From: Chryseosolibacter sp964563295
GTDB taxonomy: Bacteria; Bacteroidota; Bacteroidia; Cytophagales; Cyclobacteriaceae
DNA length: 64,000 nucleotides
Assembly (NCBI GenBank): GCA_964563295.1
Contig: CAZLWX010000005.1
Coordinates: 1-64,000 of the forward strand
Direction of reading: 5' to 3'
A program made the translations under genes and the position numbers. This document shows, piece by piece, positions 1-6,959 of the stretch (within the stretch, counting starts at the first letter, position 1; each line of letters starts with the position of its first letter). The notes beneath the pieces were generated by a model. That model did no database searches. It was given only the letters and a program-made list of their open reading frames with translations, and had not been told where the DNA came from.

Positions 1-103
1 GACGGTTGGTGAAAAAATTCGCAGTCTCAGACTAACGCGGAATACTCCGGTCGACAGGCTGACGTTTGACAATTCATAGCGGTCGCTGTTCTGCCAAAAT
101 CCA

Positions 104-111
104 TATTTTTG
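104..111 (+). promoter_or_regulatory. candidate -7 promoter box for gldB
   Basis: TATTTTTG matches the Bacteroidota -7 consensus TAnnTTTG exactly and ends four bases before the gldB ATG. If it is used, transcription would begin at or next to the start codon, giving a leaderless message. No TTTG-type -33 element at normal spacing is visible, so this is tentative. Confidence 0.4.
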
Positions 112-115
112 CGCG

Positions 116-1123
116 ATGAGATTTCTATTCGCCTTTCTTGCCGTTTGCGTTATACTTTTCGGCTGCGGTGAGGAAGCAGAACAATGCGTCTTTCGGCCAG
201 ATGTCGCCGGGATAGACGTCGATGTGGTTTTCGAACAATTCGAAGACTCATTGGTCAACATTCGCTCGAAATCGCAGCTCGTCGATCTCCTTACGCGACA
301 ACCCATGCTTCGCGATTACGTGTTCCAAAGGACGTTGTATCCGGACGACTCCGTCTTCATCAACGCTATCTATAACCGTGTTACCAACCCGCATTTCGAC
401 ACCTTGTATTTCGAAACGAAAAGAGTATTTGGCGATTTGTCGGAACTAAAGGCTTCATTCGAGGAAGCCTTCACCAACATGAAATACTATTACCCCGATT
501 TCAATCCTCCAAAGATTCAGACGTTGATCTCGGGACTTCTTGAAACGGACCTCTTTGTTTCGGATACACTCATCATCGTCAGCCTGGATTTTTATCTCGG
601 CCCGGGCGCGCGGTACAGACCAAATACGTACGAGTACCTCCTTCGACAATACGTCAAGGAGAATATTGTACCGTCATGTATGCTGATTTACGGAATCGAT
701 GGTCGCTACAACCAGCTTAACGAGAATGACAATACCATCCTGGCCGACATGATCGCCTATGGTAAATCCTATTATTTTGCCAAGCACATGCTTCCATGTG
801 TGCCAGACAGCGTGTTTACCTGGTACACTGCGGAGGAGACCCGCGGCGCGAGAGCCCACCAGGACCTGATCTGGGCGCGTCTTTTGCAGGATCGCGTGCT
901 GTTCGAAACGAGCCACCTGGTGAAACAGCGATACCTCGGCGAACGACCCAAAACCCTTGAAGTCGGTGAAGAATGTCCAGGCCGCATCGGCCAATGGGTC
1001 GGTTGGCAAATCGTGAACTCGTATATGGATTCCCATCCCGATGTTGAATTGCCAGAACTCATGTCAATGCAAGACGCCCAAAGCATTTTCAAACAGTCGG
1101 GATATCGACCCCAGCGCAATTGA
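116..1123 (+). CDS. gldB: gliding motility lipoprotein GldB
   Basis: The 335-residue protein begins with a lipoprotein signal whose lipobox ends at Cys17 (ILFGC), so it should be anchored in the envelope. The body matches GldB as I know it: a PDVAGIDVDV start after the lipid anchor, the central CMLIYGIDGRYNQL segment, the YYFAKHMLPCVPDS segment and the C-terminal GRIGQWVGWQIVNSYM region. GldB is required for gliding and works with the type IX secretion and motility machinery in Flavobacterium; its biochemical role is not known. gldC, the usual partner, is not next door; the following gene is an unrelated DUF4440 protein. The gldE-gldD block lies about 15 kb away. The family call is from recalled motifs and length, not from a search. 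Confidence 0.88.
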   Translation: MRFLFAFLAVCVILFGCGEEAEQCVFRPDVAGIDVDVVFEQFEDSLVNIRSKSQLVDLLTRQPMLRDYVFQRTLYPDDSVFINAIYNRVTNPHFDTLYFETKRVFGDLSELKASFEEAFTNMKYYYPDFNPPKIQTLISGLLETDLFVSDTLIIVSLDFYLGPGARYRPNTYEYLLRQYVKENIVPSCMLIYGIDGRYNQLNENDNTILADMIAYGKSYYFAKHMLPCVPDSVFTWYTAEETRGARAHQDLIWARLLQDRVLFETSHLVKQRYLGERPKTLEVGEECPGRIGQWVGWQIVNSYMDSHPDVELPELMSMQDAQSIFKQSGYRPQRN

Positions 1124-1143
1124 AAGTCAAAACCTGTTGTTGT

Positions 1144-1596
1144 ATGAGAACGTTGTCGACTGTCATCTTCGTGCTCGCCTTTGTTTTTTCAGCATCCGAA
1201 AGTCTTGCGCAGCCGCAAAAGGAAGGCGAGGCAAGGGTAGTGGATGAGGTGAATAGCGCCCTCGACCGGGCCGTTGTCAAGAAGGACTTCTCCGTGCTTG
1301 AAAAACATTACGCCGACGATTTTGCTTTTACTCACAGCACGGGACTTGTGGATTCTAAGCAGAGCTGGATCCAGTCGATTCGCAACATGGGCGACGCCAG
1401 ATTTGTCTCACGCGAGCATGATTCCACCGTTGTGGAACTGCACGGCGACGTCGCCATTCTTTCGGGGAAGCTTTCGGTCGCGCGTGAATCCAACCACCAG
1501 GTTAGCCGATATTATTTGTACTACGTCAGAGTATTCAGGCGCAAGGACGACGTATGGCAGATGATCTCACACCGGTCGACAAAAGAGTGGCATTAA
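1144..1596 (+). CDS. exported DUF4440/SnoaL-like (NTF2-fold) protein
   Basis: I place the start at the ATG at 1144, which opens directly with a signal peptide (MRTLSTVIFVLAFVFSASES, cleavage after SLAQ); the open frame extends upstream to a TTG that overlaps the gldB stop. The mature part, about 125 residues, has the DUF4440 pattern: an N-terminal helix with VVKKDFSVLEKHYADDFAFT, then HSTGLVDSK, and a C-terminal beta sheet ending RKDDVWQMISHRSTKEWH. This is the NTF2-like cone fold used by many small enzymes and binding proteins. No catalytic role can be read from the sequence. It lies 20 bases behind gldB and probably shares its transcript. It converges with rlmI, leaving only two bases between the stops. 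Confidence 0.75.
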   Translation: MRTLSTVIFVLAFVFSASESLAQPQKEGEARVVDEVNSALDRAVVKKDFSVLEKHYADDFAFTHSTGLVDSKQSWIQSIRNMGDARFVSREHDSTVVELHGDVAILSGKLSVARESNHQVSRYYLYYVRVFRRKDDVWQMISHRSTKEWH

Positions 1597-1598
1597 GT

Positions 1599-2780
1599 CT
1601 ACTCGACATATAACACCAGCCCTTTCAAGTATTCTCCCTCCGGATGAAACATCGAAACGGGGTGATCTGCAGGTTGCGACAACTGATGCAGTACTTTGAT
1701 ATTTCGGCCTGCCTGTATTCCCGCCGAGACAATCGTGTCGTAGAAGAGCTGCCGGTCGACGACCTGTGAACAGGAGAATGTGAAGATGATACCCCCGCTC
1801 TTGATGGCCCGAATAGCTTCTGCGTTGAGTCGCTGATAACCTTTCACCGCCTGGTGGCGGGCGTTGCGGTGCTTGGCAAACGCCGGCGGGTCGAGAACGA
1901 TCACGTCATACTGATCCTGCCGGTCCTTGAGAAAGTCAAAGGTATCAGCGGCATAACAAGGGTGAAGGCCACCACTGAATCCATTTAATTCGATATTTTT
2001 TCGCGCGACATCAATGGCCTTTTGCGATGCGTCGACGGAATGAACAAGGGTGGCGCCACCACCCAATGCGTACACGGAGAAGCCACCGGTGTAACAGAAT
2101 GTGTTCAACACCACTTTATCCGCAGTAAAGCCCGAAAGCAATCTTCGGTTGTCTCGTTGATCGATAAAAAATCCAGTCTTTTGACCTTCTTCCCAGTCGA
2201 CATAAAACTTATAGCGATTTTCAAGTACGATATGCGGCACTATTCCCATCCCTACCAGGTACTCATCCTGGCCGCCCTCGCGGATTTTTTCCGGAAGAGT
2301 GCTCTGACTTTTATAGTAGATGGCCTTTACCCCGGGCACTTCCTCGCTAATAGCAGCCGAGATCCGCGCGCGGTCCAGATGCATGCCGATGGAATGGGCT
2401 TGCATCACGGCGACGCCATCATAGTAATCGACTATTAATCCCGACATACCATCGCCCTCGCCATGGACAAGCCTGAAGCAGTTTGTCCCTTCATCCGGAA
2501 GGCGGGCGATCCTTCTCGTGCGTAGCGCGGCTCTGATTTTTTGATTCCAAAAATCGGCGGCGGGAGGTTCGCCAAACGACATCATCCGCACGGCAATGCT
2601 GCCCTCCTGGTAATGGCCATACCCGAGCGGTGTCGAACGATAATCACGCACCTCAACCCATTGCCCATCGGACACGTTACCTTGAATGCGCTGTATTGCC
2701 CCCGAGAAAACCCAGGGGTGGAAGCGCTGCAATGAAAATTCCTTACCTTTCTTTAAGATTATTTCGCCCGAAATCGCCAC
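1599..2780 (-). CDS. rlmI: class I SAM-dependent rRNA methyltransferase, RlmI-like
   Basis: The protein has an N-terminal PUA domain (ILKKGKEFSLQRFHPWVFSG, about residues 7-75) followed by a Rossmann-fold methyltransferase. Visible motifs are FFIDQRDNRRLL, the SAM-binding NTFCYTGGFSVYALGGGA, the LDPPAFAK motif IV and the FSCSQ cysteine motif VI of m5C methyltransferases. Family members methylate a cytosine in 23S rRNA (C1962 in E. coli). I chose GTG at 2780, which gives 393 residues close to E. coli RlmI. The frame can be opened at a TTG at 2801, but that codon lies inside TACTTTTG, a perfect -7 box, which favours the internal GTG. The end converges with the DUF4440 gene. Confidence 0.87.
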   Translation of the reverse strand: MAISGEIILKKGKEFSLQRFHPWVFSGAIQRIQGNVSDGQWVEVRDYRSTPLGYGHYQEGSIAVRMMSFGEPPAADFWNQKIRAALRTRRIARLPDEGTNCFRLVHGEGDGMSGLIVDYYDGVAVMQAHSIGMHLDRARISAAISEEVPGVKAIYYKSQSTLPEKIREGGQDEYLVGMGIVPHIVLENRYKFYVDWEEGQKTGFFIDQRDNRRLLSGFTADKVVLNTFCYTGGFSVYALGGGATLVHSVDASQKAIDVARKNIELNGFSGGLHPCYAADTFDFLKDRQDQYDVIVLDPPAFAKHRNARHQAVKGYQRLNAEAIRAIKSGGIIFTFSCSQVVDRQLFYDTIVSAGIQAGRNIKVLHQLSQPADHPVSMFHPEGEYLKGLVLYVE

Positions 2781-2826
2781 TGTTTTTGAACTGACTCGCA
2801 AAAGTATTCAAAAACCATGACGGACG

Positions 2827-2982
2827 TCAGAACGCCGGCGAGTTGGTAAACCAGATAATGGTGACGATGAAAGATACCAGCCAGAACAGCAGGACCATTC
2901 TCAGACGCTTGAGCAGACGGTTATCACCATTGTCGTCCTCTTCATTCGACTTCCCTGACCATGATGAATAAAGCTGCTCCAT
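2827..2982 (-). CDS. small single-pass membrane protein (51 aa), unknown function
   Basis: A 51-codon frame runs from an ATG at 2982 to a TGA at 2827. It is preceded by GGAGGT four bases upstream of the ATG, an unusually good Shine-Dalgarno sequence for Bacteroidota. The N-terminal half is acidic and polar (MEQLYSSWSGKSNEEDDNGD), followed by a basic stretch (RLLKRLRM) and one hydrophobic segment (VLLFWLVSFIVTIIWF). By the positive-inside rule the N-terminus should be cytoplasmic. It lies upstream of rlmI on the same strand. I recognise no family. The composition and RBS make a real gene likely, but conservation is unknown. Confidence 0.6.
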   Translation of the reverse strand: MEQLYSSWSGKSNEEDDNGDNRLLKRLRMVLLFWLVSFIVTIIWFTNSPAF

Positions 2983-3083
2983 TTACCTCCATTTACGGGA
3001 TAAATGATTCCCGTGTTGTATGGGAGATGCAGTATTTTCCAAAAAAGTTTATCGCGCTGAACAAAATGCCCGAATCCGGTCAG

Positions 3084-3527
3084 TCATTCGACCCGTTCGT
3101 AGTTGTAGAGCACTACTTTCCCGCCTCCCTCGATGCTGGCCTCGATCCGCCGGCCGGAAGTTTCAGCCAGATGCCGGTAGCGTATTAGCGTGGGAAAATC
3201 ATGATGGGGATTTTCAGCAACAAACCCATCTGCCTCAAGCAGGGTGATGCGAAAATCGATTGGCCCCTGTGGTCCTGCGACGTCGGGAACATAATGATAT
3301 GTACCACCGTAGTACACCAGCTTGATCTCCTCTGTAAATACCGTATCGCTTCCAGTGACTTTGAAGGAAAGCCCGGCGAGGGAACCATCGTCAGCCCGCG
3401 TCCAGGTTTCGTAAACATCCTTTCCTGTTATTTTCCATTTGCCAATCAACCATTCAAATTCCTTTTCCTGACAGAAACCATGGGCGGCAATCAACAGCAG
3501 GATGCCGAGTGTCGATGCTATCTTCAT
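3084..3527 (-). CDS. exported DUF6265-like protein
   Basis: The 147-residue protein has a signal peptide (MKIASTLGILLLIAAHGFCQ) and a mature domain beginning FEWLIGKWKITGKDVYETW. That is the lipocalin-like pattern seen in Bacteroidota DUF6265 proteins, whose N-terminus reads roughly F-W-L-x-G-x-W. Further family-like elements are the alternating strands GTYHYVPDV and FVAENPHHDFPTLIRY, and the end GGGKVVLYNYERV. It probably forms a small periplasmic beta barrel that could bind a hydrophobic ligand; that function is inference from the fold type. It is transcribed toward the 51-aa membrane protein and rlmI with gaps of about 100 bases or less, so these could form one unit. Confidence 0.65.
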   Translation of the reverse strand: MKIASTLGILLLIAAHGFCQEKEFEWLIGKWKITGKDVYETWTRADDGSLAGLSFKVTGSDTVFTEEIKLVYYGGTYHYVPDVAGPQGPIDFRITLLEADGFVAENPHHDFPTLIRYRHLAETSGRRIEASIEGGGKVVLYNYERVE

Positions 3528-3892
3528 ATTCTATGACTAAGAAGTCCGCCCCGCAAGGTCTAAGTAAAAACCTGGCAAGCCAACGGCCGCGAAAGAAATT
3601 TAGAATTGCGAAGATCCGTATCCTCGCCCGCTTCCACCAGGAGTGTTACGAACGATGGATCTGGAACGAATGTTGAATGAGTAGTCGATGGAAATCCTTA
3701 ACAATGGACTTCACCTGTATGGCCAGGTTTCGGCGGGACAGGGCAACAAAGTCCGAAATATTTCGTACTTAAGCTACGGAACTACCGTTTAGTCAGGCCG
3801 TCACGCCGCAAATGCCTAAAAATCAATGGAAAACTGACAAAATTGCCGTCCGGATCGGATCGCGCAGTTTTTGAGTATAAACATGATGTTCA
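3528..3892. other. intergenic stretch between divergent genes
   Basis: This 365-base gap separates the DUF6265-like gene (minus) from the DegP/DegQ protease gene (plus). I see no open frame of believable length, no tRNA and no CIRCE-type heat-shock repeat. It must hold both promoters, but no exact TAnnTTTG box with good spacing stands out. Confidence 0.5.
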
Positions 3893-5389
3893 ATGAAAAA
3901 AAGCAGTGGTACTATGAGAAAATTTAGTTCACTTTTCCTGGCCGCCGTACTGGGGAGCGTTTGTACGGTTGCCTCTTATGAGTTCCTGGTTAGAGATTCA
4001 GAGAGAGTAAAGCTCGAATATGTCGCCAACTTGCCGACTTCAAAGGTTGCGTATTCCGTGGATGATGAAGGCAAGATGGTTCCATTGGATTTCACCGAAG
4101 CTGCCGAGAAGGTAATGCCTGCGGTAGTTCACATCCGGTCCACCAGTGAAGGCAATGGTTATCGACAGAGCCAGGAATACAATCCATTCCGCGACTTTTT
4201 CGGCCCTCAATTCCCGCAACAGGGTCCGAGCCAAAGTTCAGGGTCTGGAGTAATCATCAATGAGAACGGATATATTGTCACGAACAACCACGTTGTGCAG
4301 GGTGCCGATGAGGTAGTGGTTTCGTTGGTGGACAACCGCACCTATAACGCCAGGATTGTCGGTACGGATCCGGATACGGACCTGGCCCTGGTGAAGATCG
4401 ACGAGAAGGACTTGCCTTATCTTTCTTTCGTGGATTCAGATAAATCGCGCGTGGGGGAATGGGTGCTGGCAGTGGGCAATCCCTTTAATCTGAACTCCAC
4501 CGTGACGGCGGGAATCATCAGTGCAAAGGGCCGAAGCATCAACATTTTGGGCCGCGCTACGGAGCAAGGCAACACCGGGATCGAATCGTTCATCCAGACC
4601 GATGCCGCGATTAATCCAGGCAATAGTGGTGGCGCGCTGGTGGATTTGCAGGGAGGGTTGCTCGGCATCAACACGGCGATTGCCAGTCCTACTGGCTCAT
4701 ATTCCGGTTATGGCTTTGCGATACCTTCTGATATCGTCAGCAAGGTTGTCGAAGACCTGATCCGCTATGGCGCTGTACAGCGCGGCTGGTTAGGTGTGTC
4801 GATCACAAGTGTGAACAGCCGCCTTGCCGAGCAATATGACCTTACCGTACGTGAAGGGGCCTATGTCTCGTCATTGACAGAATCAAGCGCGGCAAAAGAG
4901 GCTGGTATTCGCGAGGGAGACGTGGTAGTACAGATCGACAATGTTCCGATTCGCTCAAACAACAGCTTAACCGAGTACATTGGACGCCACCGTCCGGGCG
5001 ACAAGTTGGAGATCACCGTAAACCGCAAGGGCAAGGAATTGACGTTCCCGGTAGTGTTGAAAAATCGCGATGGAAAAACGGGCATTATCAAGCCTGAAGA
5101 ACGGGGCGTAGCCGCTTTAGGCATGGAATTGGAAGAAGTTGATGAAGATGTGCTGGAAAATCTTGATATTGAAAGCGGAGTGAGGGTAGCCAACCTCGGC
5201 GACGGCAAAGTAGCGCACAACACCGATATCCAGGAAGGATTTATCATTACTAAAATCAATGATGTGCCAGTTGCATCCATTAAGGATGTTAACGAAATCC
5301 TGAAGAAGAAGAGATCAGGCGAACTGGTTATCTTCACTGGCAAGTATGAGGATTCAGCCAAGGAATATAACTACGCCTTCAGGATGTAA
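3893..5389 (+). CDS. degQ: periplasmic serine endoprotease, DegP/DegQ (HtrA) family
   Basis: The 498-residue protein carries an N-terminal membrane anchor or signal segment (FSSLFLAAVLGSVCTVASYE), a trypsin-like protease domain and two PDZ domains. The catalytic triad is visible: His133 in VTNNHVV, Asp163 in DTDLALVKI and Ser245 in NPGNSGGAL. An LA-loop-like stretch rich in Phe, Pro and Gln (YNPFRDFFGPQFPQQ) precedes the protease core, as in DegP/DegQ. PDZ1 spans about residues 285-380 (GWLGVSITSVNS) and PDZ2 about 405-495. Family members degrade or refold misfolded envelope proteins, and the export-rich gene content here fits such a need. Another in-frame ATG seven codons later is also possible. 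Whether it is DegP- or DegQ-like cannot be decided from sequence alone. Confidence 0.92.
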   Translation: MKKSSGTMRKFSSLFLAAVLGSVCTVASYEFLVRDSERVKLEYVANLPTSKVAYSVDDEGKMVPLDFTEAAEKVMPAVVHIRSTSEGNGYRQSQEYNPFRDFFGPQFPQQGPSQSSGSGVIINENGYIVTNNHVVQGADEVVVSLVDNRTYNARIVGTDPDTDLALVKIDEKDLPYLSFVDSDKSRVGEWVLAVGNPFNLNSTVTAGIISAKGRSINILGRATEQGNTGIESFIQTDAAINPGNSGGALVDLQGGLLGINTAIASPTGSYSGYGFAIPSDIVSKVVEDLIRYGAVQRGWLGVSITSVNSRLAEQYDLTVREGAYVSSLTESSAAKEAGIREGDVVVQIDNVPIRSNNSLTEYIGRHRPGDKLEITVNRKGKELTFPVVLKNRDGKTGIIKPEERGVAALGMELEEVDEDVLENLDIESGVRVANLGDGKVAHNTDIQEGFIITKINDVPVASIKDVNEILKKKRSGELVIFTGKYEDSAKEYNYAFRM

Positions 5390-5414
5390 GTGATAGCATG
5401 TTTTGAACTAGATT

Positions 5415-5588
5415 ATGAGAAGATTGTTTAGGAAGGGCGAACGTGTTCGCAGTAAAATTGATGGCAAAGTGGTAGAAGTGTTGAAGTACATCAAAAAAAA
5501 TCTCGTTGAAGTGATGTGGTTTGACCTCGAGAAAAAAGAACCTAGAAAAAATACAATCGAGGAAGACAAACTTTCAAGAGCTGCGTAG
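5415..5588 (+). CDS. small YodC/DUF2158-like SH3-fold protein (57 aa)
   Basis: A 57-codon frame begins with ATG 25 bases after the protease gene. The product (MRRLFRKGERVRSKIDGKVV start, VMWFDLEKKE in the middle, EEDKLSRA at the end) lines up well with the small YodC/DUF2158 family, whose pattern is FkxGDxVxLKSGG, then CqWFDxxxxxxxxxFpxxxL. That suggests an SH3-like barrel of about 50 residues. Its role is unknown. An intrinsic terminator starts seven bases after its stop, so it closes the transcript that includes degQ. The family assignment comes from remembered consensus only. Confidence 0.65.
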   Translation: MRRLFRKGERVRSKIDGKVVEVLKYIKKNLVEVMWFDLEKKEPRKNTIEEDKLSRAA

Positions 5589-5595
5589 TATAATC

Positions 5596-5632
5596 GATCT
5601 GCCGGCATTCACCGGCAGATCTTTTCTTTTTT
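5596..5632 (+). terminator. intrinsic terminator after degQ and the YodC-like gene
   Basis: A 10-bp perfect stem (GATCTGCCGG pairing with CCGGCAGATC), a six-base loop (CATTCA) and an 11-base tract that is all T except one C form a canonical rho-independent terminator. Confidence 0.92.
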
Positions 5633-5758
5633 CCACCCACGTATTGTTACAAGGGGCAATCCTCCCAAGCGGGAATCTTTTTACCTTTACCCCAAAATCC
5701 AGTCACCATCAAAAAGTTTGACATCCCGGCATATTACCGGTCGCCCATTACGGGCAAG

Positions 5759-6928
5759 GTGAAGGAAATGCGCCGTGTCCGGGATGTGCGCAAGCAGGAT
5801 TTTAGTCCATCGTTGCTCGATTTCGGGCCAGTCAGATTCTACATTGCGCGTCATTTTGGATTTTGTTACGGAGTTGAAAACGCCATAGAAATCAGCTACA
5901 GGGCGCTCGAAGAAAATTCCGGCAAGCGCATCTTCCTGCTCAGTCAGATGATTCATAATCAGCAGGTCAACAACGACCTGCAGCAAAGGGGAATCAGCTT
6001 CATTATGGATACCGACGGTCGTCAGTTCATTCCCTGGGACGAAGTTCGCTCGGATGACGTTGTTATCATCCCTGCATTCGGCACGACAGTCGAAATAGAA
6101 AATTTGCTGCTGGACAAAGGTGTTGAAGTTCATAAATACAACACCACCTGCCCTTTTGTCGAAAAAGTCTGGAACCGGGCGCAGAAACTTGGCACCGGCA
6201 ACTATACCGTGGTTATCCATGGTAAGCCCGGCCATGAAGAAACCCGCGCCACGTTTTCCCGCTCTTCACAGTCGGCTCCGTCAGTGATTATTCGAGACAT
6301 GGATGACGCGATCCGGCTCGGCCGCTATGTCCTCGGAGAAAAGGCGCGAGAAGAATTTTTTGAGGAGTTTGCATGGAAATATTCAGAAGGATTCGATCCC
6401 GAACGGGATTTAAGGCAAATCGGTGTAGTCAATCAAACCACTATGCTGGCTTCCGAGACACAAGCGATAGCCGACTTCCTCAGGAAGCTAATGATACAAC
6501 GCTATGGCGAAGGCGACTTGCAAAACCACTTTGCCGACACGCGCGACACGCTATGCTATGCCACCAATGACAACCAGGATGCTACCTACAGGCTACTGGA
6601 AACAGATGCAGACATCGCCGTGGTCATCGGCGGATACAACAGTTCCAACACCTCCCATATCGTCGAACTGTGTGAACGCAAATTTCCGACCTATTTTATC
6701 AACTCCGAATCCGAAATAAAATCCGCTTCGGAAATCCATCATTATAATTACAAGAAGAAGCAAAAGCTCGTCACTTCGGATTTCATGCCGGCAAAACGCC
6801 CTGTCAACATCATTCTCACGAGTGGCGCCTCCTGCCCGGACACGCTGGTTGACCGCGTGATGCTGCGGCTCCTTGAATTTTTTCCCGACGCCAGATCAGT
6901 CGATGAAATAATGGCGTCGCTGAACTGA
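5759..6928 (+). CDS. ispH: 4-hydroxy-3-methylbut-2-enyl diphosphate reductase (IspH/LytB)
   Basis: This enzyme makes IPP and DMAPP in the last step of the MEP isoprenoid pathway using a [4Fe-4S] cluster. The three cluster cysteines are visible in RHFGFCYGVENA, NTTCPFVEKVWN and TSGASCPDTLVDRV. Histidine motifs (MIHNQQV, VVIHGKPGHEE) and the GGYNSSNTSHIVEL substrate motif are also present. The protein belongs to the longer Bacteroidota form of about 400 residues. GTG at 5759 is the first conventional start, but upstream in-frame codons encode KKFDIPAYYRSPITGK, which looks like the usual N-terminus of Bacteroidota IspH. The true start may therefore be an ATC at 5708, or an ATG altered by mutation or sequencing error. 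Confidence 0.93.
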   Translation: MKEMRRVRDVRKQDFSPSLLDFGPVRFYIARHFGFCYGVENAIEISYRALEENSGKRIFLLSQMIHNQQVNNDLQQRGISFIMDTDGRQFIPWDEVRSDDVVIIPAFGTTVEIENLLLDKGVEVHKYNTTCPFVEKVWNRAQKLGTGNYTVVIHGKPGHEETRATFSRSSQSAPSVIIRDMDDAIRLGRYVLGEKAREEFFEEFAWKYSEGFDPERDLRQIGVVNQTTMLASETQAIADFLRKLMIQRYGEGDLQNHFADTRDTLCYATNDNQDATYRLLETDADIAVVIGGYNSSNTSHIVELCERKFPTYFINSESEIKSASEIHHYNYKKKQKLVTSDFMPAKRPVNIILTSGASCPDTLVDRVMLRLLEFFPDARSVDEIMASLN

Positions 6929-6959
6929 CTTCTCATAGATTTCATTATCTTTTACAGTC

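Noticed and set aside
2..79. Possible 3' end of a gene entering the window on the plus strand (25 codons to a TAG)
   Set aside because: Too short to recognise any family, and an open stretch of this length is expected by chance.
3528..3892. Search for a tRNA, CIRCE element or small RNA before the DegP/DegQ gene
   Set aside because: No cloverleaf, no heat-shock inverted repeat and no promoter-plus-terminator pair was found.
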